64,000 bases of DNA from Verrucomicrobiota bacterium (lineage in GTDB: Bacteria; Verrucomicrobiota; Verrucomicrobiia; Opitutales; Opitutaceae): positions 1 to 64,000 of the forward strand of contig JAEWBF010000048.1 in the NCBI GenBank assembly GCA_023391285.1, in the 5' to 3' direction. Position numbers and translations under genes: made by a program. How positions within the stretch are numbered: the stretch's first letter is position 1; each line of letters begins with the position of its first letter. Positions 21,054-28,642 of the stretch are shown here, in pieces. A model generated the notes under the pieces. The model had not been told where the DNA came from and did not search any database. It saw only the letters and a program-made list of their open reading frames with translations.

Positions 21054-22766
21054 TTAATTGCGGGCGAGCGGGAGGCTGAGGCGGAAGGTGGTGCCGTTGG
21101 GGCCAGTGGACGTGAGCTCGATATCGCCGTGATGGCTTTGCATGATGCGCTTGGCGATGCCGAGTCCGAGACCGGTGCCGCCGGGGCGACCGGAAAGGAA
21201 GGAGTCGAAGATACGCGGCGCGAGGTCGGGGGGGATGCCGTTGCCGGTATCGATGACGTCGATCGTGGCGAACGGAGCGGTGCCGCGAAGTTGTTCGCCG
21301 AGAACGATCGAAAGTTCGCCGTTCGGGGACATGGCTTCGGCGGAGTTGAAGATGAGGTTGAGAAGAACCTGTTGGAGCTGACCCTTGTGGGCGTCGACCA
21401 CGAGGGTGGTTTCGGGTGGTTCGTAGCGGAGGCGCAGGTGAGATTGGGCGAGCTTGGGGCGGACGAGGACGAGCGTGTCGCTGACGATGTCGGCGAGCGA
21501 CCAGCGCGAATGAAGGGCGGCGGGCGCTTTGGCGAAGTTGAGAACGCGAAGGACGATGGCTTCGAGCTGGTCGATTTTTTCGTTGATGACGCGGAGGTCG
21601 GTGCGGCGCGGGTCGTTTTCGGCGAAGTCGAGACCCAAACCGCCGTAGAGCAGTTTGATGACGGTGAGAGGATTGCGGATCTCGTGAGCGATCTCGGCAG
21701 CGAGGAGGCCGAGCGTGGTGAGTTGTTCGTTTTTGCGGAGGGTTTCCTCGCTTTGGAAAACGCGGGCGTAGAGCCGGGCGTTTTGGAGGGCGACGGCGCC
21801 GAGGCCGGCGAGCGTGGCACACGCGCGTTTTTCGTCGTCGTCGAAGCGATGGACGCGGTTCACGTAGACGGCGACGACGCCGAAGATTTCTCCTTCGTAT
21901 AAAAGGGGCGTCAGGAGAACGGAATGAAGGGACGGATCGCGGGGAAGGTCGGCGAGGGCGTGAAAACCGGGGGTTTGGATATCGAGAAAATCGATCGGAC
22001 GCTTGGTGCGCACGGCGGCGGCGAGGAGACAGGCCTCGACGGCGAGGTCGTGCATCGGGATGTCGGCCGGGCGGGTGGAAGCACTGTCGACCGCCACGCA
22101 GCGCACGGAGCGCCGATGCGCGTCGTGGAGAAAGAACGCGCAGAGCTGCGCCTGCATCATGTGGCGCGTGTCGCGGGTCAGCGTGGTGAAGAGCTCGTGC
22201 GTTTCGAGCTTGGCGACAAGCGACTGGCCGGTGGTGAGGAGCGTTTCGAGCTGGTGGGCTTTGGTGCGAAGATGACGTTTGCGCCAGAGTTGAAGGACGA
22301 CGCTGGCGGTTTCGGTGGCGAGACGTTCGAGGAGGAGGAGGTCGGCGGGGGTGAAGCCCTCGACGCGATCGCTCTCGAGGTCGAGCACTCCGATGACGAG
22401 ATCGCCGTCGACCATGGGCGCGGCCATTTCGCAGCGCGCGGTCGGCCGGACGGCGATGTAGCGTGGTTCGTGGGCGACGTCGGGAACGAGGAGGGATTTC
22501 GCGTTGAGGACGCACCACCCGGTGATGCCGTGACCGAGTTTCAGGCCGGCCGGATCGCCGCCGGCGGGGATACCGAATTGGACTTCGGTTTCGAGGCGGC
22601 CCGTGCCGGGATTGAGGAGAGAGATCGATCCGGCGTCGGCGCGGAACGTGGCGATGAGTTCGTCGAGGACCTCGGAGAGGGCGACGTGCGGATCCTCGGA
22701 GCGGCTGGCGAGGGACGCGAGGCGGTAGAGCGCCGGGTATGCGCGCGGATCGTGAGAGGCGGGCAT
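21054..22766 (-). CDS. GAF-domain sensor histidine kinase
   Basis: 570 aa, soluble sensor kinase with no membrane segment. Two GAF-type domains (about 15-165 and 190-345; first with GWCVLNAKSLLVPDVAHEPRY, second with FLLTPLLYEGEIFGVVAVY) precede HisKA (phospho-His in LAAEIAHEIRNPLTVIKLL, about 375) and HATPase (N box LLNLIFNSAEAMSP, G1 DTGNGIPPD, G2 GGTGLGLGIAKRIM). Start ATG 22766 gives a clean GAF start; the in-frame upstream extension overlaps the divergent regulator. Its partner is probably the LuxR-type response regulator that starts 111 bp away in the opposite direction. Confidence 0.92.
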   Translation of the reverse strand: MPASHDPRAYPALYRLASLASRSEDPHVALSEVLDELIATFRADAGSISLLNPGTGRLETEVQFGIPAGGDPAGLKLGHGITGWCVLNAKSLLVPDVAHEPRYIAVRPTARCEMAAPMVDGDLVIGVLDLESDRVEGFTPADLLLLERLATETASVVLQLWRKRHLRTKAHQLETLLTTGQSLVAKLETHELFTTLTRDTRHMMQAQLCAFFLHDAHRRSVRCVAVDSASTRPADIPMHDLAVEACLLAAAVRTKRPIDFLDIQTPGFHALADLPRDPSLHSVLLTPLLYEGEIFGVVAVYVNRVHRFDDDEKRACATLAGLGAVALQNARLYARVFQSEETLRKNEQLTTLGLLAAEIAHEIRNPLTVIKLLYGGLGLDFAENDPRRTDLRVINEKIDQLEAIVLRVLNFAKAPAALHSRWSLADIVSDTLVLVRPKLAQSHLRLRYEPPETTLVVDAHKGQLQQVLLNLIFNSAEAMSPNGELSIVLGEQLRGTAPFATIDVIDTGNGIPPDLAPRIFDSFLSGRPGGTGLGLGIAKRIMQSHHGDIELTSTGPNGTTFRLSLPLARN

Positions 22767-22862
22767 GGTGGAGCGGAGTGAAGGCGCGGCGTTTCGCGGG
22801 AACAATCCGAAAGGGAGGCGCCGAGCGGACGATTGAGTTGCACGGCAGACTTGTGCCTTGGC

Positions 22863-22870
22863 GGAGGGAG
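22863..22870 (+). promoter_or_regulatory. Strong Shine-Dalgarno that fixes a TTG start
   Basis: GGAGGGAGG lies 7-8 nt before TTG 22878, directly before the receiver domain (NVNIVIVEDH). It shows that this organism uses the normal anti-Shine-Dalgarno, in contrast to the urease operon starts. Confidence 0.75.
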
Positions 22871-22877
22871 GATTGCC

Positions 22878-23549
22878 TTGGCGAACGTGAATATCGTCAT
22901 CGTCGAAGACCATTTGATGTTTCGCGACGTGGTGCGAAAGATCTGCGTTCAGCAGTTTGGCCATACGGTGCTGGCGGAGACGGAGTCGGGGCGCGAGGCG
23001 GTGGAGCTGATTTTGCGGCATCAGCCGGAGGTGGTGATCTTGGATTTGTCGCTGCCGGACATGGACGGCTTCAACGTCGTCGATCTGGTTTTCGCGGCGG
23101 CGCCGTCGGTGCGGTTTCTCGTGCTCTCGGCTCATTGCGACGACTACACGCTGTTTCGCGTGGAGAAGTCGGGCGTGCACGGGTTCATCGACAAGAACTC
23201 CAATACGGTCGACGCGTTGCAGGAGGCATTGACGGCGATCCAGGCGGGGCGGGTGTATTTCTCGACGGCTTTTCAGCAGGCGAAGCTGGCGCGGCGGATG
23301 GATCCGCGGTCGTTCACGAAAGTGCTGAGCGAGTGGGAGCGGGCGATTTTGTCGCTGATCGGGCAGGGGCTGAGTGACGACGAGATTGCGGGGCGGCTGA
23401 CGATTTCGCCGCGAACGGTGCAGACGCATCGCAGCAGGATTTTGCGCAAGCTGAACATCAAAGGGACGCCGAAGCTGATCGCATTTGCGATCGAGCACGG
23501 GTTTACGCAGGTGTCGACGAAGAGTTCGCGGGCGCCAGCTTTCCCTTGA
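22878..23549 (+). CDS. NarL/FixJ-family response regulator
   Basis: 223 aa. Receiver domain (VIVEDH acid pair; phospho-Asp in VVILDLSLPDMDG; conserved Lys in FIDKNS) followed by a LuxR-type helix-turn-helix (about 150-210: ILSLIGQGLSDDEIAGRLTISPRTVQTHRSRILRKL). TTG 22878 is preferred over upstream TTG/GTG codons because of the excellent ribosome-binding site and because it removes a non-receiver extension. Divergent from the GAF kinase, its likely partner. The last 47 nt overlap the 3' end of the convergent hybrid kinase gene. Confidence 0.9.
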   Translation: MANVNIVIVEDHLMFRDVVRKICVQQFGHTVLAETESGREAVELILRHQPEVVILDLSLPDMDGFNVVDLVFAAAPSVRFLVLSAHCDDYTLFRVEKSGVHGFIDKNSNTVDALQEALTAIQAGRVYFSTAFQQAKLARRMDPRSFTKVLSEWERAILSLIGQGLSDDEIAGRLTISPRTVQTHRSRILRKLNIKGTPKLIAFAIEHGFTQVSTKSSRAPAFP

Positions 23550-26500
23550 GCGCGGCGAATTCGCGTTCGAGCGCGGCGAACAGCTCCTGACGTTGAGCGG
23601 GCGAAAGTTCGGCGGCGCGCGACTGCAGGTCGTGCGCGAGGCGGGCGAGCGGCTCGTGCTTGATCATGGAAGCGTGCGCGACGCAGCGGTGGGCGGCGCG
23701 ATGAATCGCGGCGGGAGGGCCGTGGGGAAGAAGGTCGCGGAGCGTGCTGACGTCGGATTCAAAACTGTCGAGGTAGCGTGCGATTTGGACGGGAAGTCCG
23801 CCGGCGGAATCGTCGGCGAGAAAGCGGAGCATTTGGAGGTCGACGTTCGGAGGGGCGGAATCGCTCGGGCCGAGGGAGCTGACGGGTGGCCGCGTTTCGA
23901 CGGAGACTGCGGCGCGGAAGGAGCCCCGCAGTTCGGCGAGGGCGGCGGCGATCTTTTGGGGCGTGAACGGTTTGGCGATGAAAGCGTCCATGCCGGCGGC
24001 GAGACACGCCTCCCGGTTCAGGTCGGCGGAATAGGCGGTTGTGGCGATGATGATGGTGTGGCGCTCCGGAGGTTCTTCGGCGCGGTAACGGGAGACGACC
24101 TCGGTGCCGTTCAGGCCAGGGAGGTTCCAATCCATGAAGACCACGTCGTAGTCGAACGCGCGGAGTTTCTCGAGGGCGAGAAGACCATCGGACGCGACCT
24201 CCGATTCGATGCCGATGCGACGCAGCACGGCTTGCATGGCGAAGGCGTTGTAATCGATGTCCTCGACGATGAGCGCGCGCAAGGGAGTGACGGCGGGTGT
24301 GGCGGCGCTGGTGGGGTCACGATCGAGCTCGGCGGGAGAGGCAGAGGGGAGAGGGATTTCGGCCCAGAAGGTGGAGCCGACGCCAGGTGTGGAATCGACG
24401 CCCACTTCGCCGGTCATCTTTTCGGCGAGCAAACGGCAGACGGCGAGGCCGAGGCCGGAGCCGCGGATGTTGGCGGCGTGGGCTCGAGGAAGGCGGGTGA
24501 ACTTGGTGAAGAGCAGAGCCGTTTCGGCGGGCGACATTCCGGGACCGCGGTCGCGCACGAAGAGCCGAATGCGATCGCCGGAAGCGCGGCGGGCGCCGAG
24601 ATCGATGGGCTGACCGGCGCCGAACTTTACGGCGTTGGAGAGGTAGTTGAGAACGATCTGTTGGACGCGCGGCATATCGCCGATGACGCGCGGCGGGAGA
24701 TCAGGCGCGAGCTCGATGGTGACAGTAGAACCGGCGGAGCGAGCTTCCTCGGCGGTGATGGCGACGCATTGCTCGAATGCGTCGCGCAGCGAAAAAGGCG
24801 CGGGGCGCAGGTCGATCTTGCCGGCTTCGATCTTGGAAAAATCCAAGACGTCGTCGACGAGCGTGGAGAGCAGGTGGGCGCAGCTTTGGATGGAGGAGGC
24901 GACCTTGCGTTGGCGCTCGTCGAGGGCCGTTTCCTCGAGCGCGAGGGAGAGACCGAGAATGCCGCTGATGGGATTGCGGATCTCGTGGCTCATGTTGGCG
25001 AGGAACTCGGATTTGGCCGCGTTGGCTTTTTCGAGCTGTTCGGTTTTTCGGCGGACGAGCTGTTCGAGTTGGGCGTTGCGGCGACGGAGGTAAGCGGAAC
25101 GCCATTGGATGCCGCCGAAGAAGCCGGCGGCGGCGAGCGCGATCCAGCCGGCGAGTGCGGCGGGCGTGCGATACCACGGCGGGAGCACGGTGAAACGCAG
25201 TGTGGCTTCGGGGCTCGTTTGGCCGGTGTCGTTGATCGTGCGGAGGGTGAAGACGTGAGAGGCGTCGCGCAGTCCGGCGAGCGTGAGGTGGATGTTGTCT
25301 TCGGGCGCGGACCAGTTGTCGCCGCTGCCGGAGAGACGATGTTGAAAGCGGACGGATTCGCGACGGCCGAACTCGAGCGCGGCGAGGCTGAGGTGGATCG
25401 GATCGCTGGTGTGACGCAGGCGCGCGCCGTCGGAAACACTGGCGGATATGATCGGAATCGAAGGCGGAGCCGCGGGGCGGAGCTGCGCAGGATCGAGTCG
25501 CAGGAGAGCGTCGGTGCCGCCGATCCAGACGATACCGCGCGAGTCAGTGTAGAGTCGAAGGATGCTGCCGACGGCGGAAAGACCGGGGACGGCGAATGGT
25601 TCCCATTTGGCGTGCCCGGAAGCGTCGGCCGAGAGCCGGCCGAGCACCGGCACGCGTTCGCCGTCGGAAAAGGGACTTGCGAACGCGATCCACGTATCGC
25701 CGGAAGGATCGGAGTTGGAGATGGCGATCGGATCGTTGCGCGGGGCGTGAGCGACGGCCGTGAATCGGCCGGCGCGGCGGATCAGAATCTCGCCGCCGGC
25801 GCAAACGACGACGTTGCTGCGCCATGTGCCGACGAGTGCGGGCTGCGAAGACGCGGAAGGTGAAAAAAGAGTGGGTGCCGAGTGTGGGTCGGCGGGGATG
25901 TGAAACACGCCGCGAGATCGCGTGGCGGCCCAGAGGGTGCCGTCGCGTTCTTCGACGAGTTCGACGGGTGCGTCGGGGAGGCGGACGGACCAAGTGCGTT
26001 GGAGTTGGCCGTTGGCGTCGGGGGCGAGACGGACGAGGTCGGGATTTTCGACGATGAGAAAAGTGCCGGGGTGAGCGTGTGAGCGCCGGATGAGAAGGGT
26101 GTCGCGTTCGGAGGAGAAGACAGGCTGCGAGCCGGAGGAGTCGACGCGTTCGAGCGTCTTGAAACTGGAAACATAGAAACCCTCCGGCGCGGCCATGATG
26201 TCGTAGTAACGCAGCGGTAACTCGGGAACGGCGGTGAAGCGCCCGTCGAGGGATTCGTCGAGCGGCAGCGAGAAAACGCCGGCGGCGGTAGCGACGAACA
26301 AGAGGTCCTCGCGCTCGGCAAACGCGTGCATGACCTGACGATCGAGGCCGTTGGCGGCGTCGAAAAGCGAAGCGCCAGGACCGAGGAAGGCGCGAGTGAG
26401 TCCGGCGTTGGAGCCGATCCAAAGGGCTCCGTCGCGATCGGAGAAAAGCGAGTAGATGGAAGTGGGCAGACCTTGTTGAGCTGCCAGCGTGCGCCGCAAG

Positions 26501-27342
26501 GTGCCGTCGAGGCCGACGATCGCGAGGCCTCCGTTCAGCGTGCCGATGGCGAGGTCGCCGTCGGGAAGTTGGCAGGCGGACGTGGGGATGTGGTCGCGGA
26601 GAAATGCGGCGAGTTGGGGACTGCCGAGCGCGGTGAGGTGTTGGCCGGCGAGGCGGAAGAGACCGCTCGGTGTGACGAGGACGAGACCGTCGGGGGTTTT
26701 TCCGATCCAGATGGTGCCGAGGTTTGCGATGGTGTTTTCCGTGAAGAACGGCTCCGGGCCATCGGTCCCGAGTTGCCAGAGGCCGGTGGGGGAATGCGAG
26801 AGCAGAACACGGCGATCGATTTGGACGGCGGGGAGACGACGGGCACCGCGGAGCGCGTGAACGTGCGCGCGCGTGCCGTCCCAGACGATGATGCGATCGG
26901 ACGCGACGAAGCAGACCCCGCGATCGGTGACGAACGCGTTCCAGACATCGTCGAGGTGACGGCTGTCGGCCGGCAGATGGGCCACGAGCGAGTGGTAAGC
27001 GCCGAGCTGGCCGGCGGCGTCGCGAGGGAAGTAGCCGATTTCGTTGATGGCGCCGACCCAGAGACGGTCGCGGGTGAGGGCGAGGGCGCGAACGGCGTAG
27101 GAGCCGGGAATGCGGTGTTGTTGCCAGCGTTCGCCGTCGAAAACGAGGACGGCATCGGAGCCGCAGTAGAGGCGGCCCTGGTCGTCCTGCGTGATCGACC
27201 AGATTTCGTTGCCGCTGCCGAATTCTCGCGGGCTGAAGAAGCGCACGAGCGGTCGCCCGAGTTCGGCGAAGGAGACTGCGGCGGAGAGCAGCCAAAGGAC
27301 CGCGAAGCACGCGGCGAAGGGACGTTTCGGTCGAAGGCGCAC
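23503..27342 (-). CDS. Hybrid two-component sensor kinase with beta-propeller sensor
   Basis: About 1279 aa, one-protein phosphorelay in the inner membrane. Signal/anchor (PKRPFAACFAVLWLLSAAVSFA), two-component-regulator propeller repeats (about 30-690, e.g. LWIGSNAGLTRAF, DGTLWAATRSRGVF, GIVWIGGTDALLRLD), Y_Y_Y domain (about 700-790), membrane segment (AALAGWIALAAAGFFGGIQW), HisKA (FLANMSHEIRNPISGILG), HATPase (GPGMSPAE, GSGLGLAV), receiver (phospho-Asp in VVFMDWNLPG; IAKPF) and a C-terminal HPt (IHRAAHRCVAHASMIKHEPL). Such proteins are known polysaccharide or nutrient sensors in Bacteroidetes and Verrucomicrobiota; the ligand here is unknown. GTG 27342 is chosen over longer in-frame starts because it begins the signal sequence and clears the divergent small gene. 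Confidence 0.88.
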   Translation of the reverse strand: MRLRPKRPFAACFAVLWLLSAAVSFAELGRPLVRFFSPREFGSGNEIWSITQDDQGRLYCGSDAVLVFDGERWQQHRIPGSYAVRALALTRDRLWVGAINEIGYFPRDAAGQLGAYHSLVAHLPADSRHLDDVWNAFVTDRGVCFVASDRIIVWDGTRAHVHALRGARRLPAVQIDRRVLLSHSPTGLWQLGTDGPEPFFTENTIANLGTIWIGKTPDGLVLVTPSGLFRLAGQHLTALGSPQLAAFLRDHIPTSACQLPDGDLAIGTLNGGLAIVGLDGTLRRTLAAQQGLPTSIYSLFSDRDGALWIGSNAGLTRAFLGPGASLFDAANGLDRQVMHAFAEREDLLFVATAAGVFSLPLDESLDGRFTAVPELPLRYYDIMAAPEGFYVSSFKTLERVDSSGSQPVFSSERDTLLIRRSHAHPGTFLIVENPDLVRLAPDANGQLQRTWSVRLPDAPVELVEERDGTLWAATRSRGVFHIPADPHSAPTLFSPSASSQPALVGTWRSNVVVCAGGEILIRRAGRFTAVAHAPRNDPIAISNSDPSGDTWIAFASPFSDGERVPVLGRLSADASGHAKWEPFAVPGLSAVGSILRLYTDSRGIVWIGGTDALLRLDPAQLRPAAPPSIPIISASVSDGARLRHTSDPIHLSLAALEFGRRESVRFQHRLSGSGDNWSAPEDNIHLTLAGLRDASHVFTLRTINDTGQTSPEATLRFTVLPPWYRTPAALAGWIALAAAGFFGGIQWRSAYLRRRNAQLEQLVRRKTEQLEKANAAKSEFLANMSHEIRNPISGILGLSLALEETALDERQRKVASSIQSCAHLLSTLVDDVLDFSKIEAGKIDLRPAPFSLRDAFEQCVAITAEEARSAGSTVTIELAPDLPPRVIGDMPRVQQIVLNYLSNAVKFGAGQPIDLGARRASGDRIRLFVRDRGPGMSPAETALLFTKFTRLPRAHAANIRGSGLGLAVCRLLAEKMTGEVGVDSTPGVGSTFWAEIPLPSASPAELDRDPTSAATPAVTPLRALIVEDIDYNAFAMQAVLRRIGIESEVASDGLLALEKLRAFDYDVVFMDWNLPGLNGTEVVSRYRAEEPPERHTIIIATTAYSADLNREACLAAGMDAFIAKPFTPQKIAAALAELRGSFRAAVSVETRPPVSSLGPSDSAPPNVDLQMLRFLADDSAGGLPVQIARYLDSFESDVSTLRDLLPHGPPAAIHRAAHRCVAHASMIKHEPLARLAHDLQSRAAELSPAQRQELFAALEREFAALKGKLAPANSSSTPA

Positions 27343-27467
27343 GAACAGCTGGGCAGTTAGAACGAAAAAGTGGCGCGAGCCACTACCTAAAAACACGTAG
27401 CGTTTCGCGTAAATGCACGCGTTTTTGCCGGTGGCGAACGGCGGGAGAGCGACGTCGGTTTTCGCCG

Positions 27468-27662
27468 ATGAAAACGATCGCACGTTTTGGCATAGGCCTG
27501 GCCTCGAGTGTGCTCGCGGCGGCTGGGATGATGCAGGCGGCGCAACGGCTTGATCCGGTGTCGCGCGCCTTGGGAAACGAAATTCAGTTCAACAGTGAGG
27601 AACGGCCGGCGGAAGCGTGCACGGTGCCGTGCGCGTATCGGCCGGTGGCCGCGGCTCCGTGA
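27468..27662 (+). CDS. Small exported-looking peptide before the YcaO gene
   Basis: 64 aa, unrecognised. N-terminal MKTIARFGIGLASSVLAAAGMMQAAQ looks like a Sec signal; the remainder is short, polar and ends in EACTVPCAYRPVAAAP with two cysteines three residues apart. It ends 25 nt before the YcaO-like gene on the same strand. Two readings: a secreted small protein, or a precursor peptide for the YcaO enzyme with a Cys/Thr-containing C-terminal core. There is no strong ribosome-binding site, so it may not be translated. Confidence 0.45.
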   Translation: MKTIARFGIGLASSVLAAAGMMQAAQRLDPVSRALGNEIQFNSEERPAEACTVPCAYRPVAAAP

Positions 27663-27687
27663 GGAGAACGGAAAGGATGCGACGCGT

Positions 27688-28575
27688 ATGTTGAGCCTGG
27701 CAGCTTTTCGTTATCGCAACGCGCTGGAGGCGGATGGTGGCCCGATTGCGCGGGTCACTGTCCGTCCGTTCTCGGTGTTTGGGCGGCGGATGTTTCAGGC
27801 GAATGCGTGGCTGGCGCGCGGCGTGATTGGGACGCGTCGGCGGCTGGCGCTTTATAGCGATGCGGACGGGACGGGGACCGCGGAGCTGCCGATGGTGGCG
27901 CGACACATGGCGATTTCGGAGGCGTTGGAGCGATGGGCGTTTCATGCGACGGTGGAGGCGGAGGATCGCGCGGTGTATGGATTCGACGTGGACGAGTCGT
28001 CGAACGGGATGGCGGCGTATCCCGGGTGGATTCGCGGGCAGGCGCGGCGGCGGGCGCTGTTGGAAGCGGTGGAGCGGTCGAGTGTGATCGCGTGGTGGGA
28101 AGGGTTGAGCGATGGAGAAGTGCGACCGACGGAGTGGCCGGGGATTTCGGCGCTGGTGCTGCCGAGCCCGATTGGATTTGGGGTGACGGTGGTGGCGTTC
28201 CGGGAGACGCGACCCGGTGCGTTTGCGTATGGGCATGGGGCATCGACCGATTTTTTTGGCGCGTGCGAGCGCGCGGTCATGGAGCTGGCGCGGCATGAAT
28301 ATGTGACGCGGCTGCATCGGCTGTCGAAGCGGCTGGAATCGGCGGAGCCGACGGACCTCTTTGAACGGCGGGCGTTGTTTTTTTCCGGAGAGGAAGGCTA
28401 CGAGCTGTTTCGCGAGCGGATCGGTCGGAGCCGCGGGCGGACCTTCTCGGCGCCGATCGTGCACGATACGGAGATCACGGGCAGTTGGTCGCGTTATGCG
28501 GTGGTTTGGCGCGTGCTGGTCGAGCCGCCAACGCGGACCTTTCTCGCGGATACGGAGCGGTATTTCTTCTGGTAG
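27688..28575 (+). CDS. Stand-alone YcaO-like domain protein
   Basis: 295 aa. Motifs of the YcaO superfamily, whose members use ATP to activate peptide amides for azoline, thioamide or amidine formation: SEALERWAF (family E-A-x-E-R), NGMAAYPGWIRGQARRRALLEAVERSSVIAWWE (the second A-x-x-E-x-x-E-R block) and ACERAVMELARHEYV (third block, where a Gln is usual at the position that appears here as Arg). The C-terminus (DTERYFFW) lacks a Pro-rich tail. No ThiF/ocin or TfuA partner is nearby. ATG 27688 has AGGAG and AAAGGA upstream; longer in-frame starts run through the neighbouring small gene. Function unknown. Confidence 0.7.
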   Translation: MLSLAAFRYRNALEADGGPIARVTVRPFSVFGRRMFQANAWLARGVIGTRRRLALYSDADGTGTAELPMVARHMAISEALERWAFHATVEAEDRAVYGFDVDESSNGMAAYPGWIRGQARRRALLEAVERSSVIAWWEGLSDGEVRPTEWPGISALVLPSPIGFGVTVVAFRETRPGAFAYGHGASTDFFGACERAVMELARHEYVTRLHRLSKRLESAEPTDLFERRALFFSGEEGYELFRERIGRSRGRTFSAPIVHDTEITGSWSRYAVVWRVLVEPPTRTFLADTERYFFW

Positions 28576-28642
28576 GCGCGGAGCAGATCCGATTTGCGTG
28601 CGAGGCGGCGGCGGAGCTTTGTGTCGAACCACGCTCTCACCG

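Noticed and set aside
20545..22518. Long minus-strand frame overlapping the ACT gene and GAF kinase
   Set aside because: Low-complexity Arg/Pro translation, no start context; a shadow of the kinase.
25544..27310. 588-codon frame inside the propeller kinase
   Set aside because: Arg-rich shadow; the kinase frame shows repeated propeller motifs.
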